NCBI GenBank assembly: GCA_002914805.1
Contig: JXTB01000101.1
Span: 438,183-502,182, forward strand
Source: Parasponia andersonii
Taxonomy: Eukaryota; Streptophyta; Magnoliopsida; Rosales; Cannabaceae
Reading direction: 5' to 3'
DNA length: 64,000 nucleotides
The notes under the pieces are model-generated. The model worked only from the letters and a program-made list of their open reading frames with translations. It was not told where the DNA came from and searched no databases. This document shows positions 10,561 to 21,081 of the stretch, one piece after another; the stretch's first letter is position 1, and every line of letters starts with the position of its first letter. Position numbers and translations under genes: made by a program.

Positions 10561-11460
10561 TCAAAGTGGTTCGAATGGATGAAAGAATGCGAGCAGGCAT
10601 TCCAAGAGTTGAAAGTACACTTGGGTTCTCCTCCACTCTTGTCAAAACCGAACCCCAGAGAAGAATTATGCTTATATCTCACTGTTTTCAAATATGCGAC
10701 GAGTGCTGCATTAATTCGCGAGGAGGAAAATATACAACGACCTGTCTATTATGTAAGTAAAAGATTACTTGATACCAAAACTAGGTATCCAGAGATGGAA
10801 AAATTGGCGCTAGCGCTCGTCATCGCATCAAGAAAGCTTTGACCTTACTTTCATGCTCACTCCATCAAGGTTTTCACGAATTTTCTGTTGAAACAGGTTT
10901 TACAGAAACCTGAGGTATCAGGACGGCTGCTTAAGTGGGCTATTAAATTGAGTCAATTTGACATCAATTTTCAACCTCGCACTGCCATAAAAGGTCAGGC
11001 CCTCGTAGATTTTATTGCAGAATTCACATATGACGTCGATCTTCTCACAGGAGTACTCGAAAAACCCACTTCAGATACATCAAGGCTGTGAAAACTTTAT
11101 GTTAATGGGTCATCGAATGAAAATAGAGCATGTGCGGGCCTAGTTTTAATCAGTCCTAAAGGGCACAACATTCATTGTGTGCTTCGCTTCAAGTTCCCAT
11201 TGTCAAATAATGAGGCTGAATATGAAGCACTGATAGCTGGGCTAAAGCTTGCATAGAAAATGAAGGTCGAGATTATTGAAGTATACAGCGACTCCCAGCT
11301 GGTTGTTTGTTAGGTTAAGGGCAATTACCAAGCGAGAAGAGTAAGAATGATGGCCTATTTGCAGGAGGTGCAACGATTGCTCTTAACATTCACTGCTTAT
11401 AATATTCAGCTTCTTCCTCGCTTTGAAAATACCTGGGCGGATGCCCTTGCTAAGCTCGCT
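10560..11460 (+). pseudogene. RNase H plus second, archaeal-type RNase H of gypsy copy 2
   Basis: Two RNase H modules in the RT frame. The first (about 10560-11080; LCLYLTVFKYATSAALIREE, YYVSKRLLDTKTRYPEMEKL) belongs to the ordinary gypsy RH, degenerate in Tat elements. The second (about 11092-11460; LYVNGSS, NNEAEYEALIAGL, VYSDSQLVV, WADALAKLAS) is the additional archaeal-type domain diagnostic of the Tat clade. Its first catalytic Asp is Asn at 11104-11106 (GAT to AAT), while the later Asp in YSDSQ (11290-11292) remains. Stops at 10840, 11089, 11254 and 11311 break the frame; most lie at sites where related elements have CGA, TGG or CAG. The role would be RNA strand removal during cDNA synthesis. 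Confidence 0.85.
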
Positions 11461-11469
11461 TCAACGAAA

Positions 11470-12500
11470 GATGCAGAGTTGTTGAAGGTTGTCCCTCTTG
11501 AATTTCTTGTATCGCCAAGCATCGAGGTTGAGCCTCAAGTAGCTATGCTAGTCGACGACAAACCATCGTGGATGGATCCTATAATGCAATATTTAAAAAA
11601 TGGCGATCTTCCCAAGAGCAAAGATGATGCAAAGCGACTCCGCATGAAGGCAGCCCGCTATATCATCCATGATGAGAAGCTTTATCGAAGAAGTTTTAGC
11701 TCGCCATTATTATTATGTGTCAATGATGAAAAAGCACGCTACATTATGAGAGAAATCCACGAAAGAATATGTGGAAATCATTCTGGGGGGCAAGCACTTG
11801 CAAACAAGATTCTTCGACAAGGGTATTTTTGGCCGACTATGAAGAATGATACAATGGAATTTGCTAGGAAGTGTGATAAATGTCAACAGTTTACGACTAT
11901 TCATAGAAAACCACATGTCCTTTTAACTACAATGACTAGTCCATGGCCATTTGCTATTTAGGGAATTGATATTATCGGGATGCTTATATTACCACAGGGT
12001 GGTTTGAAGTATATGATGGTCACAGTCGATTATTTCACAAAATGGGCAGAAGCTGAGGCCTTGAGTACCATTTCTGCAAAGAAGATGATAGATTTTGTTT
12101 ACAAATCTATAATCTGCNNNNNNNNNNNNNNNNNNNNNNNNNNNNNNNNNNNNNNNNNNNNNNNNNNNNNNNNNNNNNNNNNNNNNNNNNNNNNNNNNNN
12201 NNNNNNNNNNNNNNNNNNNNNNNNNNNNNNNNNNNNNNNNNNNNNNNNNNNNNNNNNNNNNNNNNNNCTCGACATTATAACTCCAAAGTCAAAAGTAGAC
12301 ATTTTGAAGTTAGTGATCTTGTCCTTCGAAGAGTTCTACCTAATAATAAAGAGCATGGTGCTGGTGTATTTGAACCTTCCTAGGAAGGGACTTATGTTAT
12401 TAATGACGTCATTCGACCTGGGACATACAACCTACTCGCATCGGCGGACAAAAGATCGAACATGCTTAGAATGCAGAATAACTTCGTCGTTATTATCAAT
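11470..12500 (+). pseudogene. integrase of gypsy copy 2, interrupted by stop and N gap
   Basis: Integrase with an intact HHCC zinc module (IHERICGNHSGG...ARKCDKCQQF, about 11755-11890). The start of the catalytic core follows (GIDIIGML, then VTVDYFTKWAEAEAL), with the first core Asp present. A TAG at 11959-11961 stands where related proteins have Trp (PFA-x-W-GID). The core stops at the N gap. After the gap the C-terminal part is readable in frame from 12270 (HYNSKVKSRHFEV, DLVLRRVL, then EGTYVINDVIRPGTYNLL), with one TAG near 12381. The pieces on either side are about 150 residues apart in related proteins, more than the gap allows. Confidence 0.85.
12118..12267. other. assembly gap (150 N)
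   Basis: A run of N within the integrase core. The round length suggests a placeholder or an underestimated gap. Confidence 0.97.
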
Positions 12501-12934
12501 GAATCTTTATATTTATCTTCATGTATTTTCAACGGCTTCCTGTATCTTCATTATTTCGATATTCGACGTCATTCATCAATAATATTCCTTCGGCTATTAC
12601 TTCAACTTTATTTGGTTCATCTCTTATAGTTTTATGGCAGTTTTCGGACACCATAAAACTCGGGAAGTAGTAGGATCAGAATATTATCTCCTACTTGTTT
12701 CATAAGGGACTATGCAAAACGTCCATTTAGAGGGGATGGAGTTTTAGATCGTCGAAATATCTAAAACTCCTTAAAATCCTAGGATTTTCTCCTCGTTTCA
12801 TGCCTTAATATGTCGTATTACGTAATTTCTCTCCTCGAACAACAAAGTAACTAAGCAAAACGTTCATTGTTCGATATGAAATATTGTTATATCATATTTT
12901 GCCATGGAACTTTTGAAAAATAGTATTGAGTTTG

Positions 12935-13100
12935 CATCACTCGTACTTGCTATTTTCTTAAGCGACCTAACATATCCTAACACTTAGAACTCGTTTTAAG
13001 TTAGTTGGATTCAAATCTCATCACTCGTACTTATTGTTTTCTTAAGCGACCTAACCTATCCTAACACTTAGAACTCGTTTTAAGTTAGTTGGATTCAAAA
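12935..13100 (+). repeat. 84-bp tandem duplication in the 3' region of gypsy copy 2
   Basis: Two adjacent copies (12935-13018 and 13019-about 13100) begin CATCACTCGTACTT and contain 'TTTCTTAAGCGACCTAAC' and 'AGAACTCGTTTTAAGTTAG'. They lie between the integrase end and the 3' end of the antisense gene. Confidence 0.85.
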
Positions 13101-13304
13101 CGTAAAAAGTGTACCGATCAGTTACCTAGTGATTGACTACTTAGTTAAAATTACAATGTTGTGTTTTGATTATTTTGCAGGAATATGTCTGAGGAAAAAA
13201 TATTCTTCATTAAAGAATTTTTGCACCCGTACATAAGCAGAGAGAGGAAGGGGAACCAAGCCCGCATTGTTCAAAAAAATAATAAAAAAAAATATACGTG
13301 TTTA

Positions 13305-15452
13305 TTATACAGAGGTGCTCGCATCGCCATCCCCAGTTTTGGTAGTATCCTCCCTCCAACTCTGGACAAGCTCGACCATGTCCTCACCAAGGATAGAGAA
13401 GTCAAAGTCAGGATGCTCAGAGAAGATGTTAAAGATAATGGTCGACGAGGCGATGTCACTAGCTTTATCTTCGAGTTCTTTGACTTTAGTCGCTTTGAAC
13501 TCTTCGGTAGCTTTGTGAACCGCCTCTGTTGTCGCCTCCCTCATGCGATCCGGATGCTCGGAGATAGTTTTCTCAAGCTCTTTGACTTTCTCCTCAAAGT
13601 TCTCCTTCTCGAGCTTCTCTTTGGCCAAGCCTTCAAGCAGCTTTTACCTCTCCAAGTCAAAGGCTTTTTTCTCCTCCTCCCGAGCTTTCTCCGAGTTCTC
13701 GAATGCTTGGGTTATCTTTTCGAATTTTTCGGCCTTTTCCAAGCATTCGAGGACCGGGTCATGTATCAGGACAGCAACAGCTGCGGTCTGAAAATATAAC
13801 CATTAATACCAAGAAATAATGCATTTGAGGAGAAAATAAAAAGGAGCTTACATTGGCCAGCATCCTCATCGCAGAGACGAAGGCGACCTTGGCAGATCGT
13901 CGCTTCATCCACTCCCAGCCCTCCTCAGAAGTGAAGTGATCAATGAAGGTTACGCTCATACCAGCCTTCTCTGGTAGTTGATTAAGCAGCGCGAAGAGCT
14001 CTTCATCTTTATCTACCAGGATCGGTTCCGATGAGGTGGCAGCCTCTTTGGGTAGTTCAGAATGGCTCGTTGTCTGAGGCTATGGAGGAGGCGAGCTTGC
14101 CGAGATGTCCTCAAAGGTAACTTTTCATTTTTTGTTGTTGTTAACCTTCTCTTTCCCTTTCGATGACAGAGAAGTGCTCTCGAGTGTCTTAGATTTTGCC
14201 ATGGACCCAAGAGTGGAGGGTGGTGCTCGCAGGCCACTACCAATAACCATCTCTGTACAGATATGTCAGTAAGCGAGGTGATATAATACAATGATAATTA
14301 GAAAATGTATATGATTACCTTCTTGTTGAGGAGTTGGTTGAGGAGCTAGTGGTGACGTTGTTTCTGGAGAAGAAGGTTCCAAAGCTGGAGGGATGGCAGG
14401 TGCTTTTCGTTTCCTTAGTCTGGAAGACGAGGCACTTGTATCCGTCTGTTTCCTTGGCTTCTTTTTCTTCAAGCTCGAAGGTCTGGACGAACGGACGGGG
14501 GGGTCAGAGAACGCGGCTCCCTTTGGAAGCAGACCACAAGTGACCAAATTCTTGGAAGTTCCAAGTACCTTCCAATCAAATTCCTCGATTGGAAGGTCGT
14601 TGATTTTGTACACCCTTGCGAGCTATTCCCTAGAAAGTCCGGGTATTTCCCTGTTGTCTGCGATGACATGCGAGTGCAATTAGGATAAAAATAACAAAAT
14701 AAGAAAAATGTGATAAATTGGAAAACTACCTACCGGGATTTTGAAAGAAGCCGTTATCCGCATAGTCAAAGTGGAAAAATAGATTTTTCCATTTTTCCAT
14801 ATTGTTGCGAACCCCATAGATTATTTTTATTGCCTGGTTCGACCATTTGCTTGCATAAAAGAAGCCAAGATCAGACGGGTTTGATTTCACTTGGTAAAAC
14901 CAAGCTAACTTTTCAGGAGAAGGGGAGCCTAAACCTAATTTGTGGTAGAGTATGTACAAATCTAGCATGTATCTGTATGTATTAGGAGTCAGTTGGAAAG
15001 GAATGACCCCATAATAGTCAATAATTGATTTTATGTATGGATGAAGTAGGAGATGGACACCGCACTTGAGAACTGCTTCAGAAAAAGAAGCAATTCCGCA
15101 TGGTGGTGTGTGTGGTCGATTGAATTCCATGGGTAGGCGAAAAGGGATGGCGATCTTATAGTTGTACATGATTTTACTGAGCTTGTTCGATGTGCAACTT
15201 GTCCTTATATTTGTACATAACTAATTCTCCTCTACGTATTGATAGCCCGATGCGAAGGCAGGGGTATCCCTGATATGTCAAGGCTACTAGTCCTGAGGGA
15301 GGTCTCCTATAAGAGGATTGTTTTGCCTGACCCCTGTTATCTCTACTTCGTGTCCTGGCTCAAGGTAATCTTCAAGGTTTATTGAGCTAACACTGTTCTC
15401 AGATTCTCTTGAAAAATGCGTTCCCTTTCCTAAAATCCTCACTACTAGACAT
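13305..15452 (-). pseudogene. antisense spliced gene of gypsy copy 2 (Transposase_28-like, coiled coil)
   Basis: Four coding exons on -: 15452-14734, 14657-14319, 14252-13852 and 13787-13305. Introns are 14733-14658 (76 nt), 14318-14253 (66 nt) and 13851-13788 (64 nt), all GT...AG. Phases join in one frame of about 650 codons. Exon 1 carries a Transposase_28-like (PF04195) region: CGVHLLLHPYIKSIIDYYGV, QLTPNTYRYM, FFYASKWSNQAIK. Exon 2 has DLPIEEFDWKVLGTSKN and basic clusters (LKKKKPRK, LRKRKAP) that could be nuclear signals. Exon 4 is a heptad-like coiled coil (EKLEKENFEEKVKELEKTI). Breaks: one extra T near 15412, stops at about 15292-15278, 15223, 14625-14623, 14127-14125, 14082-14080 and 13646-13644; the 14127 and 14082 stops are CGA and CAG in copy 1. 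Function unknown. Extra antisense ORFs are known in Tat elements; the splicing model is inferred from sequence. Confidence 0.75.
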
Positions 15453-15839
15453 CTGAAAAGAAATACGGATGGGTTTAGTCCTATGCGAGCATCAAGGATC
15501 TTCACTATATGCTAGTAAATTTTGGGGGTTCACCCTAGGATTGTATTAGCGAGCAATCTCATCGAATTTTTTCTAATCGATCTACAAATTCATAAAAATT
15601 GCTCGAGTAGTTCGTCAAAAAATAAATGAATAGAGTATCAAACCCTAGAAACTCTTTCGCGAGTTCGTCTTTGTCTATTATCTAGAAAAAAGAGTCTATT
15701 CTATGAACTGGTAAAGGGGATTAGAAAAATTCTCATTCCAGTTCGTCCGAATATGGGATGTGTTTCAATTCCTTAAAATAAAAACTGAATTTTTTCCGAG
15801 AACAGACGAAGAACAATAGGAGAGAAGAAATGTACTAAC
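15453..15839 (-). other. 5'-UTR intron of the antisense gene, gypsy copy 2
   Basis: Minus-strand donor AAAG|GTTAGT at 15839 and acceptor TTCTTTTCAG ending at 15453, directly before the ATG (15452). The length is 387 nt. The donor sequence and the intron-ATG junction match copy 1. Confidence 0.55.
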
Positions 15840-16032
15840 CTTTCTTCGAAAGCAGAATGATTGAGATATGGTCTGAACTCCGTCAGAGAAGATACTGGAA
15901 TTATGCGAGCTGAAGAACGAAATGGCGCTGTAGCGTTTACTCTGAAATACTTCAGGATTTTGGAAAGATGGAAAACGATAGTTTGCAATGAAGAAGAAGA
16001 AGCAGAAGCAGATTGATTTCCGATATTTATTC
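15840..16032 (-). promoter_or_regulatory. leader exon and candidate promoter of the antisense gene, copy 2
   Basis: The region upstream of the leader-intron donor is conserved with copy 1 (about 1976-2185) and holds no long frame shared by both. An AT-rich ATAAATAT on - (about 16032-16022) sits where copy 1 has TATATAT. The transcription start is not determined. Confidence 0.3.
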
Positions 16033-16406
16033 TTCGAGCATCGCTAAATCACAGCCGTAGATCAAGGTATTTGATTTTCAGATCTAAAGGTCGAAGTACA
16101 CGCGGGATTTGATTTTTTCCGAAATTAAATCAGTATCTTTCAAAATTTGAAACGATTCAGTTTAAAGACAATAGTTGGCGTCATCGATATCCTTGAGTCT
16201 TCTTGAATTCTACTATTTTTCTTAGAAAAAGCGACATGTGTTTGCACCTGTCAGAAAAAGGAGCACGTGATCTTGAGAAAGGTGAGATTTGAGATCTAGC
16301 GGCTCTTCGACTCTTCAAGGATCTCAAGTCTAGGTCGTGATGTCGCATTTTTTAAGTTCACACTCTTACATTAAAAGGAAGCTCCATTTTGTCTTGAAGA
16401 ACTAAT

Positions 16407-16421
16407 GGAGCTGGGGGGCAA
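16407..16421 (+). other. polypurine tract, gypsy copy 2
   Basis: GGAGCTGGGGGGCAA one base before the 3' LTR, identical to copy 1. Confidence 0.82.
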
Positions 16422-16422
16422 T

Positions 16423-17091
16423 TGTTGTGCGGTCTAAAATCCTATGTCAAGTCGCATGAGTAAGATTAAGTGCGACCTCATCCGAAAGGATTGTATGCGA
16501 CCTCTACCACATAAGAATAAGTGCGACCTCATCCGAAAGAATTGCATGCAATCTCCACTGCATAAGATTAAGTGAGACCTCATCCGAATAGGTTATGTGC
16601 GGCCAGAATGAAAAGGGGACGACTAGTCTATGCTTCGTCAAACGGGTAACCTACAAGGAAAGGGAAACAAAAGTTTCTCTTTCAAGTTCGACCAGTTACC
16701 CAATTTAAGTGATTACCCAATTATATTGTTACTCAAATTGTATTACCCAATTGTACAGTGACCCATTCTCACAATTGGGAATATTGAGCTACCTTCATCT
16801 ATATAAAGGGAGTTCAATATTTCGGTGAGGAGGCTAGGACTTTTTCTGATTTGGGAGGCTGAGGAATTCTTGAGAGTGTTTTCTTCTTCTTTCCGGACAA
16901 CACATTGTAATTTTGAGTTCTTGTAATTCTCCAGCAAATAGTGAAAAATAGTGGACGTAAGCTCATCTTTTTCGGGGCTGAACTACTATAAAATCTTTGC
17001 CTCTTTATTTGCTTTGATTAATAACCCTTTTCACACAAGCCACATCTCGTAATTTTTTCTAAATTTATTGTTGATAAAACCTCCATCAACA
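16423..17091 (+). repeat. 3' LTR of gypsy copy 2
   Basis: 669 bp, TGTTG...CAACA, with TATA box 16800-16807. By hand count it differs from the 5' LTR at about 39 positions, including one 3-bp insertion; most are transitions. Confidence 0.93.
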
Positions 17092-17096
17092 CAAAT
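17092..17096. other. right target-site duplication of gypsy copy 2 (CAAAT)
   Basis: Exact repeat of 6189-6193. Confidence 0.92.
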
Positions 17097-17648
17097 GAAA
17101 AAAAAATCTCACTATTCTCTCTCGTCCGCTATTCTCACCACTAAAGATCCTTGGAATTGATTCTCAATAGATTTGAGCAACCCTTCACTAACCTCCAAAG
17201 CTTGATAGTATATTGGTCTTGCTCATTCTCCAATTCTAGGCTCATACCATGGATGGTAGTTTCCTCGAAAAGCCACAGAACTCATCATCAGAACCATGAA
17301 CGAGTAAAGACAATGAATCCTAGTTAACCCAAAGAAAACAAATAGGACAATTCTTGCCATCCCAAATGCCACAAATGAACACCCATAACCATAAAGATCC
17401 ACACAAACCATTCCAGATCAACTATAAGCGATACAAGCTTTCAAAGATAAGCATTTAAAAAATTGAAAATGAATAGTAAATCAAATCTACAATTTCAAAA
17501 ATTAACAATCAAACCAGTAGGTAATTAGCAAATTATCATCCAAATGGCGCATGAAAGTGAGAAATCAAAGCATAACTTCGCCAAAATTTTAACACACAAA
17601 ACTTAAACTTGAAAACCTCCTTGAAAATCTCCTCCAAGAGGAGGCTCT
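17097..17648. other. intergenic DNA between gypsy copy 2 and the solo LTR
   Basis: No supported gene. The last ~70 bases, read on -, continue a short open frame that resumes beyond the solo LTR (see findings). Confidence 0.5.
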
Positions 17649-20191
17649 TGTAAAATCCAAAATTTTGTAAAGTTAAATAAGTAATTTTGGTTCAAAGGCA
17701 TTTTGATAATTTTTATTTTCAGATTTAATTTAATAAAAATCTGAAATATTATATTGGAATTGAATCTGGATAATATAAGGCCTAGGTACATTGGGGCAAA
17801 AATGGAGAAGAAATTAAATCTCAAAGACTTGAAATAAATAAGGAAGGACTAAAATGAAAGAATCTTTTATAAATTGTTGTTAAAGTGGAATTTTGAAAAG
17901 ATTTTCTGTCAAATCAGAATACGCCACGTGTCCCACTATCTTCAGTTTCAAAAATTGCCTATTAATCCCCAAAGCGCTCTTTCTTTTCTCGCGGAGGTCC
18001 CTAGCCATAAACGAAAGACTCTTACCTATGGTACTGTTCACTTACGAGCTTACTGCCAGTCCAGCTGTCAAAATGCCTGCATGCCATGACCAGGAGGCAC
18101 TGATAAAGCCACGTCAGGTACCACTGTGAACTGCCACTTTTCGCCGGAGAAAAAGCCACCTAAAGTCACCGTCACTGGAATGATTTTTCGCCCGCCGTTT
18201 CTTCCTCAAGCATCCAATCAACTCACCATCTCCGCCGTTCAACTCGTCTCGATGCCAACTTTCATTTCCGACCACCCACAGCTTCTATCTCAGCTCCAGT
18301 AGTTGGTTACTGTAGCACTTTTATAATATTAATTTTTTTTTTATTTTTTTGTAATTATTTCAAAATTGAGTTATTTTGTCATAGAAAATTATACCACGTG
18401 AAAGAGAAGATTGAAATATGAAATCTTATGATTTTGAAGTGTTCAAATGGTAACCAAAAGATCGTTAATTATCGAATTGAAAAAGTGGTATTTTTCTAAT
18501 TATTTTCAAAACGTAGTATTTTTATAGTTTTGGATTTTTGAGCCTATTTAATGCTCGGAACCTCAAAACTGAGTTCTAACTTTGAATTTGGACTCAGTGA
18601 GATCTGGACATGAATTTTGATATAAAATATCACTATTTTCTGAAGTGGCACAAAAATCGAGAAAATAGCTCGTAAATTACACCATTTTGCATGTCGTGGG
18701 CCGAACCCACACCATAATCCATTTTCGATAAACTTTATGTCTAATTCAATGGTGACATCTATTTCTCAATATGAGGCTCTGTTTGGAAATTCACTTTTTC
18801 AAGTGAACGTGTCAAAATCTAGAAACAACAATCTGAACAACCAGCTGATCAACAGAGGATTTTTCTAGCATCGTTTGCTTAGCATAATTACTATTTCGAG
18901 ATAGGGGATTCAATTTCCTTGTTTTTTATTATTTTCATTAAAATTTTAAAAAAATAAAATTTCATGATTTTATTAAATTAAATTATTTGAATAATTATTT
19001 TAATGAACTATGAACTTGTGAAACATTGTGGACTGCACTAGATATTTTACGTATGATTTTATTTAAGTTTCAAACTTGGGATTTGGTTAAACCATAGAAA
19101 TTGTACTTTTGGATTTTTAAGTATAAAATGGATTTTTATTTAAAAATCAGAGCACGTCTAGAATATTAAACCACTGCATGATTGTTTGAGACTCTACATA
19201 TTGCACATTTCATATGATCATGCATGTGAGTCGTCTTAGGGATCACGGTTATTGTAGTAAGCAAACTAGTACACCCGTCTTCAGTGAGATCCCGTAGATC
19301 CGCACAGAGTTTTTTTTCTGACTATCTCCACTCGGTAAGTGTAGGCATTCGGTACCCCTCCAACTCGGTAGGATTAGACACCCCGGTGTCCCTCCAGTTT
19401 CTAGAGATAAATGTGAGGCAGGGAGCACTTAATACATGTAGTATAAGTTGTTCTAGTCGTGAAGAGAGGATGAGAGCTCATTTGAGGTGTTGATTTATGT
19501 GATATGCATTATGCTTGTTTTATTATGATTTTCAATATGTTTGACCTTGATATCTGGTTTTGGTTTTTAGCGTGACTTTCTATAATAGTTTTCTACTTAT
19601 ATTTTGAATACTTAATATTTATAAAAATACTTTCAAGTACTACTAACCATGGAGATGTTTTGAGAATTATAAAAAGGCTTTCCTAAAAAGGGTAATCAGG
19701 TAATATATTAGGCATTTTATAGTCACCCTTCCTACTTTCTCTATAGGTGGTATCCAGTGTGATATTGACGACCAACAAGCGGATTAAGAGTCTATTTTTC
19801 ACTTGTAGTTCGTGACTTAGTAATGTTAGAAGTGTGGATTTAAGACTTGTGTTTATATCTTGTTAAATAAATAGATTATGCTAGCATTCGAATTAAGTAT
19901 ACTACTTTGAATATGTCTGTAAACTATATATGTCATACTAGCTCAATGTTGAGATGTGAATGATAATGCTCGATTAACTATTTGAATTTAGTTTTTCTAA
20001 TAATTATTCAGTCTATGTTTATTGGTGACTATTAACTGTGTGATAGATTCGCTAGTTGAAATTCCAAATATTTTTTATCGTACTATTTTAAAAATTCAAA
20101 ACTCTTAAAACTTTTTTTTATATAAATTAAAGAATTTTCAATTCTAACAAAATTTTCTTTCTGCCACTGTCTCGAGGTTCGATTCGTGACA
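17649..20191. mobile_element. probable solo LTR (2.5 kb)
   Basis: Starts TGTAAAATCCAAAATTTTG and ends GATTCGTGACA (TG...CA). A CTCT repeat abuts both ends (17645-17648 and 20192-20195), consistent with a short or slightly mutated target duplication. Length, the TG...TCGTGACA style of ends, the lack of ORFs, and phrases such as 'GGTGGTATCCAGTGTGATAT' fit the long LTRs of plant chromovirus-type Ty3/gypsy elements as I remember them. No partner LTR or internal region occurs in the window. Orientation is unresolved. Confidence 0.5.
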
Positions 20192-20455
20192 CTCTGGTTG
20201 GGCTCAAAACCCTTGATGCTACTGGCGGCGGTGGCGTTGTTTGATTCGTTATTGACATATATATTACTGTTAAAACATGTTAATCATTTAACAAGGGTAA
20301 AATTGTCTTCTCACTATTCAAACCACTTCATAAGGTATACATTTACAGGAATTTAAAATCTCTAGGTTTTAATTTACAAATATTAAAAATCAAGTTTTTT
20401 TTTTTTGTTTTTTCCCCAGAAAACTCAAACTTCATAATTTTTGTATCATTAACCC

Positions 20456-20457
<2 letters not shown>

Positions 20458-20487
<30 letters not shown>
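20458..20487. repeat. (AAT)n microsatellite
   Basis: About ten uninterrupted trinucleotide units. Confidence 0.9.
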
Positions 20488-20489
<2 letters not shown>

Positions 20490-20592
20490 AAACATTATAC
20501 AATGTTTTGCAAATAGTGTGCACTATGCGGTTTGAAAATTTCATAACCATATCAAACCTAGGGATAATATCATTTAACCATATCAAACCTAG

Positions 20593-20936
20593 GGATAATA
20601 TCATTTTAATACATTGTATTTTGACATTTTGTTCAATTTATATTTTGTGTTTTAATTATTATTAACATTGATCCTTAGATTTAAAATATATTACAAATTT
20701 ATATCGTGATACCAATTCAGAGCAGTTAATTCACCAAAATGATTTAATAAACTTACTCTTAGATTGGTTTTTATATGATTTATTTTTAATTTTTTAAACG
20801 GTATATTGGTAAATTAACTACTCTAAATTAGTGTCAAGGTATAAATTTATAAATCTAAAGGTCAATATTAATAATAACCAAAACACAAGTTATAATTTAA
20901 GAAAAGTGTTAAAATACAACATATAAAAATAATATG
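20593..20936. mobile_element. foldback MITE, family F1 copy B
   Basis: Starts GATAATATCATTTTAATAC and its right arm mirrors this with AAAAATAATAT. It shares the central 'GAGCAGTTAATT' motif and flanking arms with copies A and C. About 344 bp, like copy A. Confidence 0.65.
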
Positions 20937-21081
20937 GGTTTTGGACACTTATACACATTTTTCACTATCTTTCAAAAATAATAAAAATTTCGTACAACCT
21001 TTTTAGGGCATTTTTCCAAATACTTTGAAAGCTAGAAACGCAATGGTATTTTAGTAAATAAGTCATTTTTTTAATAGAATA

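Larger units (their letters stand above)
6194..17091 (+). mobile_element. complete Ty3/gypsy Tat-lineage LTR retrotransposon, copy 2
   Basis: A 10.9-kb element bounded by LTRs 6194-6859 and 16423-17091 and by exact CAAAT duplications. Order: LTR, primer-binding site, gag, protease, RT, RNase H, second archaeal-type RNase H, integrase (broken by an N gap), a 3.9-kb 3' region with an antisense gene, polypurine tract, LTR. Integrase after RNase H makes it Ty3/gypsy. The second RNase H and the long 3' region with an antisense ORF place it in the Tat clade. All proteins have stops. A hand count gives about 39 differences between the LTRs (roughly 94% identity), mostly transitions. Confidence 0.95.

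Noticed and set aside
13185..13799. 204-codon plus-strand frame in the gypsy 3' region
   Set aside because: It lies opposite exon 4 of the antisense gene. Its Phe/Leu/Ser-rich translation is the mirror of a Glu/Lys coiled coil, and no matching sense frame is shared with copy 1.
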